From Candidatus Fonsibacter ubiquis (GTDB lineage Bacteria; Pseudomonadota; Alphaproteobacteria; Pelagibacterales; Pelagibacteraceae), in assembly GCF_002688585.1 (NCBI RefSeq), contig NZ_CP024034.1, positions 425,501 to 489,500 on the forward strand: a stretch of 64,000 nt of DNA, in the 5' to 3' direction. Position numbers and translations under genes: made by a program. The notes below the pieces were generated by a model. It saw nothing but the letters and a program-made list of their open reading frames with translations, had not been told where the DNA came from and searched no databases. Shown here one piece after another: positions 55,918 to 64,000 of this stretch. The first letter of the stretch is position 1. Each line of letters opens with the position of its first letter.

Positions 55918-56861
55918 TCATCAACAATGGATTTGTAGATTTATTTGTAAAAACTACTAGCGAAGCTGCTTACGCATCATCATTATTAAAAGGTAAAGGA
56001 GATAAAATTGCAGCCGATCAGGCGGCCGTGGATAAGATGAGATTATTTCTCAATAATATTCCCATGAAAGGAAAGATTGTCATAGGCGAAGGTGAGATGG
56101 ATGAGGCGCCCATGCTTTACATAAATGAAATGGTAGGAACGGGTGTCGGAGAAGAATTAGATATAGCCGTTGATCCGTTAGAAGGAACAAATTTAACTGC
56201 AAAAAACTTACCAAATGCAATGTCAGTTCTTGCAGTATCTAAAAAAGATAATCTATTGCATGCTCCAGATACTTATATGGAGAAAATTGCTGTTGGAAAA
56301 AATATTAAAGAGGGTGTTATCGATCTTGATTTTGGAATAGTAAAGAATTTGAAAAATTTAGCTGATTTTAAAAATACAACGCCCGATAAATTAACAATAT
56401 GTCTTTTAGAAAGAGAAAGACATGATCACATAGTCAAAGATGCTATACAACTTGGCACTAAAATAAAATTTATTTCAGATGGTGATGTAGCGGGTGCTAT
56501 TTATGCAGGCATTGAAGATTTTAATGTGGATATATATTTAGGAATCGGTGGAGCTCCTGAAGGTGTACTTGCTGCAGCAGCAATTAAATGTTTGGGAGGT
56601 CAATTTCAGGCAAGATTAGTTTTAAGTAATGATCATGAAGTCGATAAAGCAAAAAAAATGGGAATTAAAGATTTAAAAAAGAAATATTTTATTAACGACA
56701 TTGTAAAAGATGATGTTTTGTTTTGTGCTACGGGCGTAACAGGTGGAGATTTACTTCAAGGAATTAAAATTTTAGATAATGGTTTTTATCAATCAGAAAC
56801 CTTTGTTTTGCACCATGGATCTAAGCTTAATAAAAAAATTATTAATAAATTTAAAATATGA
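55914..56861 (+). CDS. glpX: Fructose-1,6-bisphosphatase, class II
   Basis: 315 aa. A gluconeogenic phosphatase, metal-dependent. GEGEMDEAP is at residues 58-66 and DPLEGT at 87-92, both signature sites; GGAPEGVLAAAA follows. No class I FBP is seen here. The order hom-glpX-recJ with 4-nt overlaps is conserved in alphaproteobacteria. Confidence 0.95.
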   Translation: MIINNGFVDLFVKTTSEAAYASSLLKGKGDKIAADQAAVDKMRLFLNNIPMKGKIVIGEGEMDEAPMLYINEMVGTGVGEELDIAVDPLEGTNLTAKNLPNAMSVLAVSKKDNLLHAPDTYMEKIAVGKNIKEGVIDLDFGIVKNLKNLADFKNTTPDKLTICLLERERHDHIVKDAIQLGTKIKFISDGDVAGAIYAGIEDFNVDIYLGIGGAPEGVLAAAAIKCLGGQFQARLVLSNDHEVDKAKKMGIKDLKKKYFINDIVKDDVLFCATGVTGGDLLQGIKILDNGFYQSETFVLHHGSKLNKKIINKFKI

Positions 56862-58609
56862 AATACCAGTCGGTAACTGGTAAAGAATGGATTTTATCCA
56901 ATTACAACGAAAACTTAGCTCTAGAAATCTCTCAAAAGTTAGGAATCGATTATTTTTTATCTAAGCTTTTATCTATAAGAAAAATTACAGCTGATAACTG
57001 CAATTCGTATTTAAATCCAAAGATCAAAGAATTTATGCCAAATCCAAGTGTCCTAAAGGACATGGATCTTGCAGTAGATACATTAATTAAAGCTATCAAA
57101 GACAATAAAAGAATTTGTATTTTAGGAGACTACGATGTGGATGGTGCATCTTCAACAGCAATTATTGTAAATTTTTTAAAAAATATATACTCAAATTTTT
57201 TTATTTATATTCCCGATCGACAAATTGATGGCTACGGTCCATCCGTTAGTTCATTAAAGAATATCATTGAAAAAAAGGGTGAATTTTTAATAACTGTTGA
57301 TTGCGGTACTACATCCTTTGAAGCTTTAGATTATGCTAATCAAAATAATATTGATGTTTTAGTTATTGATCATCATCAAGCAGAAATTAAACTTCCAAAA
57401 TGTAAAGCGTTAGTAAACCCAAATCAAATAGATGATAAATCTAATCTTGGTTATTTATGTGCAGCTGGAGTTTCCTTTTTATTTATTGTCGCTTTAAATC
57501 GCTCTCTTAGAGAGGGTAAATTTTATAATGATAAAAACATTAACGAACCAGATTTATATGATTATTTAGATTTAGTTGCCTTGGGTACAATTTGTGATGT
57601 TGTACCACTGATAGATTTAAACCGAGCCTTTGTTTATCAAGGAATACAAATATTAAAGAAGAGAAAAAATATTGGGATTAAAACTTTAATTGACGTGGCT
57701 GACATTAAAGAAAGTCCAGATACTTATCATATCGGTTTTTTATTGGGACCAAGGATAAATGCAGGTGGCAGGATTGGGCAATCTGATCTTGGCGCAAACT
57801 TGCTTACCACTCAAGATCCAAAGAAAAGCTACGAAATAGCAACAACCTTAGATTCATTAAATAAAAAAAGAAAATTAATTGAAGAAGATATTTTAAATGA
57901 AGCTTATTTATTAGCAGAAAAAGAAAAAAGTAATGAAATAATACTAGTTGCAAATAAATTTTGGCATGAAGGAATAATAGGCATTATTGCGAGCAGAATT
58001 AAGGAAAGATTTTCAAAACCAACAATTGTCATTTCTTCTACTAAAAATATTGCAAAAGGCTCTTGCAGATCTATTTTTGGTTTTGATATTGGTCTTGCTA
58101 TTTTAGCAGCTAAACAAAATGGAATTGTTGTAAAGGGGGGTGGCCATAAAATGGCAGCAGGCTTTAGTATTGAAGAAAATAAAATCGATGATTTAAAAAA
58201 TTTCTTAATATCTAAATTTAAATCAGCAAAGCCAAATTTTACTCAAAATAACTTTATAGAAATCGATGGTATTCTGTCAGCCAATGCAGTTAATGAAAAA
58301 ACCTATGAGGAGATAAGTAAATTGGGTCCTTTTGGATCAGGAAATTCTGAGCCTAAATTTATTGTTGAGAATTTATCATTAATTAAAATAAATTTTGAAA
58401 ATGATTTTTTAATAAAAGTATTATTTAAAAATAGCAGCGGTTTATATCTTCATGGAATTTGTTTTAAAAATAATAAAGAAAAAGTAGTTGATTATATTAA
58501 AAATTTTAAAAATCATAAATTTCATATAGCTGGAAAATTAAGTTGTAACGATTGGAATAAACAAAGAGTAATTGAATTTATTATTGAAGATATTTCTTTA
58601 ACTCACTAG
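56858..58609 (+). CDS. recJ: Single-stranded-DNA-specific exonuclease RecJ
   Basis: 583 aa. The 5'-3' exonuclease acts in recombination and mismatch repair. DHH-family motif I is DYDVDG at residues 91-96 and motif III is DHH at 171-173; DHHA1 with GGGHKMAAGFSI closes the core, and an OB domain follows. The 78-nt space to tRNA-Glu holds only AT-rich sequence. Confidence 0.95.
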   Translation: MKYQSVTGKEWILSNYNENLALEISQKLGIDYFLSKLLSIRKITADNCNSYLNPKIKEFMPNPSVLKDMDLAVDTLIKAIKDNKRICILGDYDVDGASSTAIIVNFLKNIYSNFFIYIPDRQIDGYGPSVSSLKNIIEKKGEFLITVDCGTTSFEALDYANQNNIDVLVIDHHQAEIKLPKCKALVNPNQIDDKSNLGYLCAAGVSFLFIVALNRSLREGKFYNDKNINEPDLYDYLDLVALGTICDVVPLIDLNRAFVYQGIQILKKRKNIGIKTLIDVADIKESPDTYHIGFLLGPRINAGGRIGQSDLGANLLTTQDPKKSYEIATTLDSLNKKRKLIEEDILNEAYLLAEKEKSNEIILVANKFWHEGIIGIIASRIKERFSKPTIVISSTKNIAKGSCRSIFGFDIGLAILAAKQNGIVVKGGGHKMAAGFSIEENKIDDLKNFLISKFKSAKPNFTQNNFIEIDGILSANAVNEKTYEEISKLGPFGSGNSEPKFIVENLSLIKINFENDFLIKVLFKNSSGLYLHGICFKNNKEKVVDYIKNFKNHKFHIAGKLSCNDWNKQRVIEFIIEDISLTH

Positions 58610-58687
58610 CAATTACAGAGATTAATATAGTTAATTATATAATTGTTGATTATTATTATTAAACAATCTAAATAACTTTACTTTCAA

Positions 58688-58762
58688 GGTCCCTTCGTCT
58701 ATCGGTTAGGACACGTGGTTTTCATCCATGAAAGAGGGGTTCGATTCCCCTAGGGACCGCCA
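58688..58762 (+). tRNA. tRNA-Glu (anticodon TTC)
   Basis: 75 nt with encoded CCA. The acceptor GGTCCCT pairs with AGGGACC, discriminator G. The anticodon loop TTTTCAT gives TTC, for GAA/GAG. The T arm has GGGGTTCGATTCCCC. GatCAB in the same genome would make this tRNA's Gln sibling by transamidation. Confidence 0.97.
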
Positions 58763-58771
58763 AAAACTTTT

Positions 58772-59605
58772 ATGAAACTTTTAAGAGTTGGTAATTTAGG
58801 AGCTGAAAAGCCAGCAATACTTGATAACGGTATCATAAGAGATTTATCCTCAGTCATTAAAGATATCGATAGAACAACTATAGGGGATGACCTAATCAAC
58901 ACTATTAAGAAATTAGATATTTCTAAACTTCCGCAACTTAATAATAATTTCCGAATAGGAGCGAGCGTTTCTAATCCAAGTAATTTTCTTGGTATTGGCT
59001 TAAATTTTCTTGATCATGCATTGGAGCAAAATTTAGAACTTCCCAAAGAGCCTATTATATTCTCAAAAGCAACCTCATCGATATGTGGGCCTAATGATGA
59101 TTTAATTATTCCAAAAAATTCTGAAAAAACAGATTGGGAAGTAGAAATTGCTTTTGTTATTGGAAAAAAAGGAAAAAATATTTCATTAGCTGAGGCAGAA
59201 AGTTATATTTTTGGCTACTGCTTGGTTTGTGATTTTAGTGAAAGAGAATGGCAAAAAAAAAGAAGCGGTCAGTGGGTGAAAGGAAAATCATCAGAAACTT
59301 TTGGCCCAGTTGGTCCTTATATAGTCACTAAGGATGAGATTAAGGATGTATATAATTTAAATATGAGTTTAGATGTTAATGGCAAAAGAATGCAAACAGG
59401 TAATACCTCTAAAATGATTCATAAGATGAATTTTTTAACATCCTATGCAAGTGAATTTATGACATTATTGCCAGGGGACATCATTACAACAGGAACGCCT
59501 CCAGGGGTTGGCGATAGCATGAAGCCTCCAAAATATTTAAAAAAAGGTGAAGTTGTAACTCTAAGTATTGACCAATTAGGTAGTCAAAAGCATTCAGTTG
59601 TATAA
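58772..59605 (+). CDS. Fumarylacetoacetate hydrolase (FAH) family protein
   Basis: 277 aa, FAH fold. Family members cleave or isomerise beta-diketo acids using Mg2+. Seen: IGLNFLDHALE, then EIAFVIGKKGKN with metal-binding Glu, KSSETFGPVGPYIVT, and TTGTPPGVGDSMKPP. It resembles the fumarylpyruvate or ketodeoxyfuconate type; the substrate cannot be read from sequence. It starts 9 nt after tRNA-Glu and is convergent with the glutathione peroxidase gene. Confidence 0.85.
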   Translation: MKLLRVGNLGAEKPAILDNGIIRDLSSVIKDIDRTTIGDDLINTIKKLDISKLPQLNNNFRIGASVSNPSNFLGIGLNFLDHALEQNLELPKEPIIFSKATSSICGPNDDLIIPKNSEKTDWEVEIAFVIGKKGKNISLAEAESYIFGYCLVCDFSEREWQKKRSGQWVKGKSSETFGPVGPYIVTKDEIKDVYNLNMSLDVNGKRMQTGNTSKMIHKMNFLTSYASEFMTLLPGDIITTGTPPGVGDSMKPPKYLKKGEVVTLSIDQLGSQKHSVV

Positions 59606-59623
59606 ATTAATTACTAATTAATT
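59605..59623. repeat. 19-nt palindrome over two convergent stop codons
   Basis: AATTAATTA-C-TAATTAATT is a perfect odd palindrome covering the end of the FAH stop and the last codons of the glutathione peroxidase gene. It could form a hairpin for both transcripts; low complexity makes chance likely. Confidence 0.3.
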
Positions 59624-60161
59624 CTTCAATTTTCTTAACAACTTTTTCACTTTGCGGATTAGTTGTGGAGATAAAAGTGTCATTAATTTGTCCCTTTTTA
59701 TCAATCAATATCTTATGAAAATTCCATTTAGGCTCTGCTGCACTTCCATAACTTTCTTTAGCCCATAAATATACAGGGTGTGCATTTTTACCTTTAACAG
59801 ACACTTTTTCCATAATTGGAAAATTAATATTAAAATTAGTCTCACAGAAATTTTTTATTTCAGCATTTGAACCTGGTTCTTGATTACCAAAATCATTGGA
59901 TGGTACACCAATAACTACAAAATTTTTGCTTTTATATTTATCCCACAAAGTTTGTAGATCGGTGTATTGTTTAGTAAAGCCACATTGACTTGCAACATTG
60001 ACTAGTAAAACCACCTTATCCTTGTGTTGTGATAATAAATATTTTTTACCATCAACATCAGTAAAACTAAATTCATGCAATGTTCGTTTGTCATTGGCGT
60101 TGATATTTTTGCTAAAGAAAAACATGCTAATTATAATAAAATAAAAAATATTTTTTTTCAT
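59607..60161 (-). CDS. gpx: Glutathione peroxidase (Cys type), exported
   Basis: 184 aa. A hydrophobic N-terminus (residues 4-22, ending NINA) suggests export to the periplasm. The thioredoxin-fold peroxidase has Cys60 in NVASQCGFT, GVPSNDFGNQEPG with Gln, and EPKWNFHK with Trp, completing the catalytic site. Cys replaces selenocysteine. It reduces peroxides with glutathione or thioredoxin. The SufU-like gene lies 3 nt upstream on the same strand. Confidence 0.92.
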   Translation of the reverse strand: MKKNIFYFIIISMFFFSKNINANDKRTLHEFSFTDVDGKKYLLSQHKDKVVLLVNVASQCGFTKQYTDLQTLWDKYKSKNFVVIGVPSNDFGNQEPGSNAEIKNFCETNFNINFPIMEKVSVKGKNAHPVYLWAKESYGSAAEPKWNFHKILIDKKGQINDTFISTTNPQSEKVVKKIEELISN

Positions 60162-60164
60162 TAC

Positions 60165-60557
60165 TTATCTTATTTTTATTAAAGCATTAAAAGGCACTAA
60201 TATACAGCCTTTTCTTGCAAAATAATTTTTATTTAAAAGGAAACTAAATTTTTTCCATTTTCCTAATAAATTTATTTTTTTCTTAAAAATAGAATTAATA
60301 AATAATTTAGTAAAATTTTTAACCGCTATTAGATTTTTATTTTTTACACAATCAGAAAAAATACTGCATGAAGCTTGGCATATTAAACAAGATTCAGTTT
60401 TGTATGATATTTTCTTAATAATTTGCTTATTAATTTTAAGATATAATATTACTTTATCACCACACGTATGATTTTTATAAATACATTTGTGTGTAAAATT
60501 TTTAAGCATTCCATAATTTTTTAAATCTCCAGTATGTTTAAGTAGCAATGTATTCAT
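60165..60557 (-). CDS. SufU/IscU-like iron-sulfur scaffold protein
   Basis: 130 aa. The pattern of NifU/IscU-type scaffolds is retained: Cys32-Gly-Asp34, Cys57 in SCLICQAS and Cys118 in ARKGCILVPFNAL. Those are the SufU metal/cluster ligand positions. It is divergent otherwise, and no suf or isc genes lie in the window, so its role in Fe-S assembly is inferred. It is the first gene of a two-gene unit with the glutathione peroxidase. Confidence 0.75.
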   Translation of the reverse strand: MNTLLLKHTGDLKNYGMLKNFTHKCIYKNHTCGDKVILYLKINKQIIKKISYKTESCLICQASCSIFSDCVKNKNLIAVKNFTKLFINSIFKKKINLLGKWKKFSFLLNKNYFARKGCILVPFNALIKIR

Positions 60558-60669
60558 GACTATTAATTTAAAATTATTATTTGATTCACGTATTAAAAAA
60601 GTAAAGTATTACTAATGAATTTGAAAGTTTTATTAACTAGTATTCCTTTTAAATAAATTAATTAAGTTG

Positions 60670-60675
60670 TATAAC
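60670..60675 (+). promoter_or_regulatory. -10 box for tRNA-Pro
   Basis: TATAAC lies 10 nt before the tRNA-Pro start, with a poor -35 (TTTTAA) 17 nt upstream. It lies in the 128-nt divergent gap beside the SufU-like gene; nothing else is recognised there. Confidence 0.35.
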
Positions 60676-60685
60676 AGCTGAGTTT

Positions 60686-60762
<77 letters not shown>

Positions 60763-60769
60763 TTATAAA

Positions 60770-61264
60770 ATGAAAAGAATTGGTTTATATCCTGGCACAT
60801 TTGATCCAATAACCTTTGGACATATTGATATTATTAAGAGAGCAGCAAGTATTGTTGATTATCTTTATATTGGAACTCCATTAAGTAATAAGAAAAAAAC
60901 TATTTTTTCAACAGCTGAGAGAGTTTCTTTAATTAAAAAAGTTATCTCTTCATTTCCTGAAAATATTAAGAAGAAAATTAAAGTGGTTTCTTTTTCAGGA
61001 TTAACTACAAATTATTGTAAAAAAATTTCTGCTAATATTATTTTTAGAGGTTTGCGAGTTGCATCAGACTTCGAATATGAATTTCAATTGGCGGGTATGA
61101 ATCACAAATTAAATAAAAACTTCGAGACGGTCTTTTTAATGGCAGAGATAGAAAATCAAATTATTTCATCAAATTTCGTTAAAGAAATTGCCGCATTAAA
61201 AGGAGATTTGGTGCAATTTGTTCCAAACATTGTTATTAAAGCTCTGAAAACTAAATTTAAATAA
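60770..61264 (+). CDS. coaD: Phosphopantetheine adenylyltransferase
   Basis: 164 aa from the ATG at 60770; an upstream in-frame start would fall in the tRNA. It is the penultimate CoA step. The HxGH nucleotidyltransferase motif is in YPGTFDPITFGH at residues 7-18, then the FRGLRVASDFEYEFQLAGMN segment in parts (FRGLR, QLAGMN), and ISSNFVKEIA. It overlaps ppiB by one base. Confidence 0.95.
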   Translation: MKRIGLYPGTFDPITFGHIDIIKRAASIVDYLYIGTPLSNKKKTIFSTAERVSLIKKVISSFPENIKKKIKVVSFSGLTTNYCKKISANIIFRGLRVASDFEYEFQLAGMNHKLNKNFETVFLMAEIENQIISSNFVKEIAALKGDLVQFVPNIVIKALKTKFK

Positions 61265-61827
61265 TGTTTAAAAAATTAATTTTCGTTTTAACTTTATTTC
61301 TATTTTCCTTTTCAAGTAATATTCAATCTAAAGAAAGATCTACTATGATAATGAAATTAAAGTTTGGTGAAGTTAAAATTGAACTTTTTGATGATGTAGC
61401 TCCTAATCATGCAAAAAGAATTAAAACATTAGCTGATTCTGGAAAATATGATGGTGTTGCTTTTCATCGAGTCATCGATGGTTTTATGGCACAAACTGGA
61501 GATGTAAAATTTGGTAATACAAAATTAGATTTTAATGCACAAATGGTTGGTACAGGTGGTTCTGAGTTTCCAGATTTAAAAGCAGAATTTAATAATATTC
61601 CTCATCAACGAGGAGTTTTATCCATGGCAAGATCACAAAGTCCTGATAGCGCGAATAGTCAATTTTTTATCTGTTTTGACTCTCATCCGCATTTAGATCG
61701 AAACTATACTGCTTTTGGTAGAGTAGTCAGTGGGATGGAATTTGTTGATAAAATTAAAAAGGGCGCTCCAGGTTCGGGCGTTGTTGAAAATCCTGATATA
61801 ATTATAAGTCTAAGATCAGCAAAATAA
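61264..61827 (+). CDS. ppiB: Periplasmic peptidyl-prolyl cis-trans isomerase (cyclophilin)
   Basis: 187 aa. A signal peptide (residues 1-22, ending around SKE) leads into a cyclophilin domain: FHRVIDGFMAQTGD, then RGVLSMARS, NSQFFICF and GRVVSGMEFVDKI. It would speed proline isomerisation during folding in the periplasm. It sits between coaD and tgt, separated by 11 nt from tgt. Confidence 0.92.
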   Translation: MFKKLIFVLTLFLFSFSSNIQSKERSTMIMKLKFGEVKIELFDDVAPNHAKRIKTLADSGKYDGVAFHRVIDGFMAQTGDVKFGNTKLDFNAQMVGTGGSEFPDLKAEFNNIPHQRGVLSMARSQSPDSANSQFFICFDSHPHLDRNYTAFGRVVSGMEFVDKIKKGAPGSGVVENPDIIISLRSAK

Positions 61828-61838
61828 TAAAGTCAAAA

Positions 61839-62954
61839 ATGAAATCTATTTCATTTAATTTATTAAATGAAAGTCATGGTGCTCGACTAGGAAAAATTAC
61901 AACACCTAGAGGAGTAATTGATACACCAGCTTTTATGCCTGTTGGAACAGCAGGAACCGTTAAAGCGATGTATATTGATCAAGTTAAAAGCTGCGGTTCT
62001 CAAATTATTTTAGGAAACACCTATCATTTAATGTTAAGGCCTGGAGTTGAGCGAATAAAACAGGCAGGCGGTCTTCATAATTTCATGAATTGTCCAATGC
62101 CAATACTTACTGACTCTGGCGGTTTTCAAGTTATGTCTTTGTCAAAAATATCTAAAGTAAGCGAGGATGGAGTTGAGTTTAGTTCCCATATAGATGGTAA
62201 AAAATTTTTCTTAACGCCTGAAGAAAGCATTCAAGTTCAATTAGACTTAAACTCAGACATTGTAATGGTATTTGATGAATGTCCTAAATATTCATCTGAA
62301 AAAAATTTAATTAAAAAATCCATGGATTTATCCCTTAGATGGGCTGAACGATGTAAAAAAAAATTTGGCAAACAAGAGTCAAAATGGCTTTTTGGAATAA
62401 CCCAAGGTGGAATATTTCCAGATCTTAGAAAAGAATGTTTAAAAAAGTTAATAGATATTGGTTTTGATGGATATGCTTTAGGAGGACTTGCGGTTGGTGA
62501 AAATCAATCTGAAATGTTTGATGCTGTTGATGCGGTTAAAGATATTGTACCAAAAGACAAACCTCATTATTTAATGGGCGTTGGTATGCCTCAAGATATT
62601 TTAGGGGCAGTTAAAAGAGGTATAGATATGTTTGATTGTGTTTTACCGACACGTTCAGGTAGGACAGGGCTTGCTTTTACTTGGAATGGAAAAATAAATA
62701 TCAGAAATGCAAAATATGCTAAGGACGAGGATCCTTTGGATAAATCTATCGATTGTCCTGCATCAAACTTATATTCTAAAAATTATTTAAATCATTTAGT
62801 AAACTCCAACGAAATTCTAGGATCCATGCTTCTCACTTGGCATAATATCGCCTTTTACCAGGACCTAATGAAGAAGATTAGAAGTGCAATTAAAGAAAAT
62901 AAATTTGACGCATTCTATAAAAAACACTTTGAATTGTTTAATGAAGCTAATTAA
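61839..62954 (+). CDS. tgt: Queuine/preQ1 tRNA-ribosyltransferase Tgt
   Basis: 371 aa. It exchanges G34 for preQ1 in tRNA. The active Asp92 lies in TDSGGFQVMSL and Asp266 in FDCVLPTR; GGLAVGE lies between. The C-terminal zinc site is damaged: where CxCxxC is expected there are Ile304, Cys306 and Ser309, while His335 in LLTWHNI remains. The 26-residue spacing from position 309 to His335 matches the Cys-His spacing of known enzymes, so the alignment is firm. Confidence 0.93.
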   Translation: MKSISFNLLNESHGARLGKITTPRGVIDTPAFMPVGTAGTVKAMYIDQVKSCGSQIILGNTYHLMLRPGVERIKQAGGLHNFMNCPMPILTDSGGFQVMSLSKISKVSEDGVEFSSHIDGKKFFLTPEESIQVQLDLNSDIVMVFDECPKYSSEKNLIKKSMDLSLRWAERCKKKFGKQESKWLFGITQGGIFPDLRKECLKKLIDIGFDGYALGGLAVGENQSEMFDAVDAVKDIVPKDKPHYLMGVGMPQDILGAVKRGIDMFDCVLPTRSGRTGLAFTWNGKINIRNAKYAKDEDPLDKSIDCPASNLYSKNYLNHLVNSNEILGSMLLTWHNIAFYQDLMKKIRSAIKENKFDAFYKKHFELFNEAN

Positions 62955-62958
62955 AAAA

Positions 62959-62989
62959 TTGCTTTCAGGGGCGGTTTAAACTATATAAA
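62959..62989 (+). promoter_or_regulatory. tRNA-Lys promoter
   Basis: TTGCTT (62959-62964), a 17-nt spacer and TATATA (62982-62987); TATAAA at 62984-62989 gives 19 nt. The tRNA begins 13 to 15 nt later. Confidence 0.5.
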
Positions 62990-63002
62990 ACCTTGCATTA
63001 AT

Positions 63003-63078
<76 letters not shown>

Positions 63079-63079
63079 T

Positions 63080-63310
63080 TTATTGTATTACAAATACCAA
63101 AGACCAAATAAGTAAAAATATAATAAATATTAAAAGTAGTTTAACGTTGGAATTGTCGTTTTTATTATATTCCAAATACCTAACCAGTACATTTTTTTCA
63201 TTAATAAAATTGATCTTTTTTAAAATTGAAATCAAAATAGATAGAATAAAAATTGAAAAAATTGAAAAGTAAATAATCCATAATAAATAACTCATTATTA
63301 AATTTATCAT
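63080..63310 (-). CDS. Small membrane protein, hypothetical
   Basis: 76 aa. Two hydrophobic helices (about residues 2-33 and 57-76) flank a polar loop with NEKNVLVRYLEYNKNDNSN. Not recognised. The ATG is 3 nt after the stop of the M48 protease gene on the same strand, which is why it is listed; the competing plus-strand frame starts inside the tRNA-Lys and has no family features. It ends 1 nt from the tRNA-Lys 3' end. Confidence 0.45.
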   Translation of the reverse strand: MINLIMSYLLWIIYFSIFSIFILSILISILKKINFINEKNVLVRYLEYNKNDNSNVKLLLIFIIFLLIWSLVFVIQ

Positions 63311-63313
63311 AAA

Positions 63314-64000
63314 TTAAAGATTTTGAATTTTAGGATACTCGATTTTAACCTTCGGTATTAATAATCTTAAATCATTTATCCTGTTCCCAGAAGAAGGGTG
63401 GGTGCTTAAAAATTGTGGAGGCTCTTTTCCTTTCATTTTTTCCTGCATTCGCTCCCATAGTTGGATTGCTCCAGCAGGATCATAACCACTTAAATTTGCA
63501 AAAATTATGCCAAGATAATCAGCTTCTGACTCTTGATATCTGCTAAATGGATTAAAAATTCCAAGCTGGATAATATCCATTCCAGTTGTTTGACCAACAG
63601 TATTTCTCGTTCTAGAAATTGCACCACCTAAGGCAATATCTGCAGCCATGGTTCCAACATTTATAGCAAGTGCCGCACTAGCTCGCTCAAGAGAGTGCCT
63701 TGCAACGGCATGCGCAATTTCATGTCCCATGACAGCAGCTAATCCATTTTCATCTTTGGTTACTTCAAGGATACCCGTGTAAAAAGCAATTTTGCCACCA
63801 GGCATACACCAAGCATTTAAAGTTTTAGGATCATTAATTAAAATATATTCCCAATCATAATTTTCTGTAGGATCTTTTAAATTTTTACTCTTAAAATAAT
63901 ATTTAATTGCCTTTTCGATTCTCTTTCCAACAGTAATGATTGGTTCTAATTGATCTTTATCTTCAACTAACTTCGCCTTTTCTTTAACTTTTTTATAAGC
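63314..64000 (-). CDS. M48 family zinc metalloprotease, N-terminus outside the window
   Basis: 228 residues are visible; the gene continues past the window end in the same frame. HEIAHAVARH is the zinc motif and Glu-rich EADYLGIIFANLSGYDPAGA carries the third ligand; the lead-in NAWCMPGGKIAFYTGILEV and the end FLSTHPSSGNRINDL match the M48C/BepA-like peptidases, which act in the periplasm or at the membrane on misfolded proteins. Whether a signal peptide exists cannot be seen. Confidence 0.9.
   Translation of the reverse strand, partial: AYKKVKEKAKLVEDKDQLEPIITVGKRIEKAIKYYFKSKNLKDPTENYDWEYILINDPKTLNAWCMPGGKIAFYTGILEVTKDENGLAAVMGHEIAHAVARHSLERASAALAINVGTMAADIALGGAISRTRNTVGQTTGMDIIQLGIFNPFSRYQESEADYLGIIFANLSGYDPAGAIQLWERMQEKMKGKEPPQFLSTHPSSGNRINDLRLLIPKVKIEYPKIQNL

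Noticed and set aside
59605-59623. Perfect palindrome as a bidirectional terminator
   Set aside because: It has no GC stem or U-tract and consists of AATT units that arise easily in this composition; kept only as a low-confidence repeat.

Overview
The window is a 64-kb piece of a chromosome from a streamlined, very AT-rich alphaproteobacterium. GC is roughly 30 % by eye. Gene orders such as pyrB-pyrC'-plsY-topA, gatCAB, smpB-folK-rsh-(pyrE)-pdxJ-acpS-lepB-rnc-era-recO-parC, glyA-nrdR-ribD-ribE-ribBX-ribH-nusB and rplM-rpsI-argC, together with an ALAS-type hemA, a Mg-type hemB and a K+-independent membrane pyrophosphatase, point to Alphaproteobacteria. Low GC, Lys/Asn/Ile-rich proteins and almost no spacer DNA suggest a SAR11-like marine lineage (Pelagibacterales or a HIMB59-like relative). 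The species cannot be fixed from the window.

Layout. 1-8 kb: tail of the ribosomal operon (rplQ), fluC, rluC, lipB-panC on the minus strand, galU-ugd (UDP-glucuronate), clpS-clpA. 8-14 kb, minus strand: pyrB-pyrC'-plsY-topA-ridA. 14-22.6 kb: gatCAB, a methyltransferase, trhO, a peroxiredoxin, typA and pirin. 22.6-24.3 kb: the one accessory-looking spot, where a 25-nt 5' fragment of tRNA-Ser and the intact tRNA-Ser flank an extremely AT-rich epimerase gene. 24.3-39 kb: slt, dapA, smpB and the rsh-to-parC run, then a flavin reductase and hemB. 39-46.4 kb: hemA, rpiB, glyA, nrdR and the riboflavin operon with nusB. 46.5-58.6 kb: hppA, bamE, rpmF-plsX-ihfA-merR-rpmG, chorismate mutase, ctaA, rplM-rpsI, argC-hom-glpX-recJ. 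58.7-64 kb: tRNA-Glu, an FAH hydrolase, glutathione peroxidase, a SufU-like protein, tRNA-Pro, coaD-ppiB-tgt, tRNA-Lys, a small membrane protein and a partial M48 protease.

Genes work together in pyrimidine synthesis (pyrB, pyrC', pyrE), riboflavin (ribD, E, BX, H), tetrapyrrole/heme A (hemA, hemB, ctaA), lysine/threonine/arginine entry steps (dapA, hom, argC), envelope and phospholipid (plsX, plsY, slt, bamE, lepB), translation (gatCAB, rRNA/tRNA modification, bL17, bL32, bL33, uL13, uS9) and stringent response (rsh). Most neighbours touch or overlap by 1-23 nt, and no gene-free stretch exceeds about 155 nt. Several operon heads have a -10 box only 5-8 nt before the start codon, which suggests leaderless or near-leaderless transcripts.

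No clearly new multi-gene system is visible. The best leads are the tRNA-Ser/epimerase insertion, the loss of zinc ligands in Tgt and an altered zinc knuckle in NrdR, the catalytically dead-looking dihydroorotase paired with PyrB, the repeated promoter-against-start-codon architecture, and a few small unrecognised proteins.
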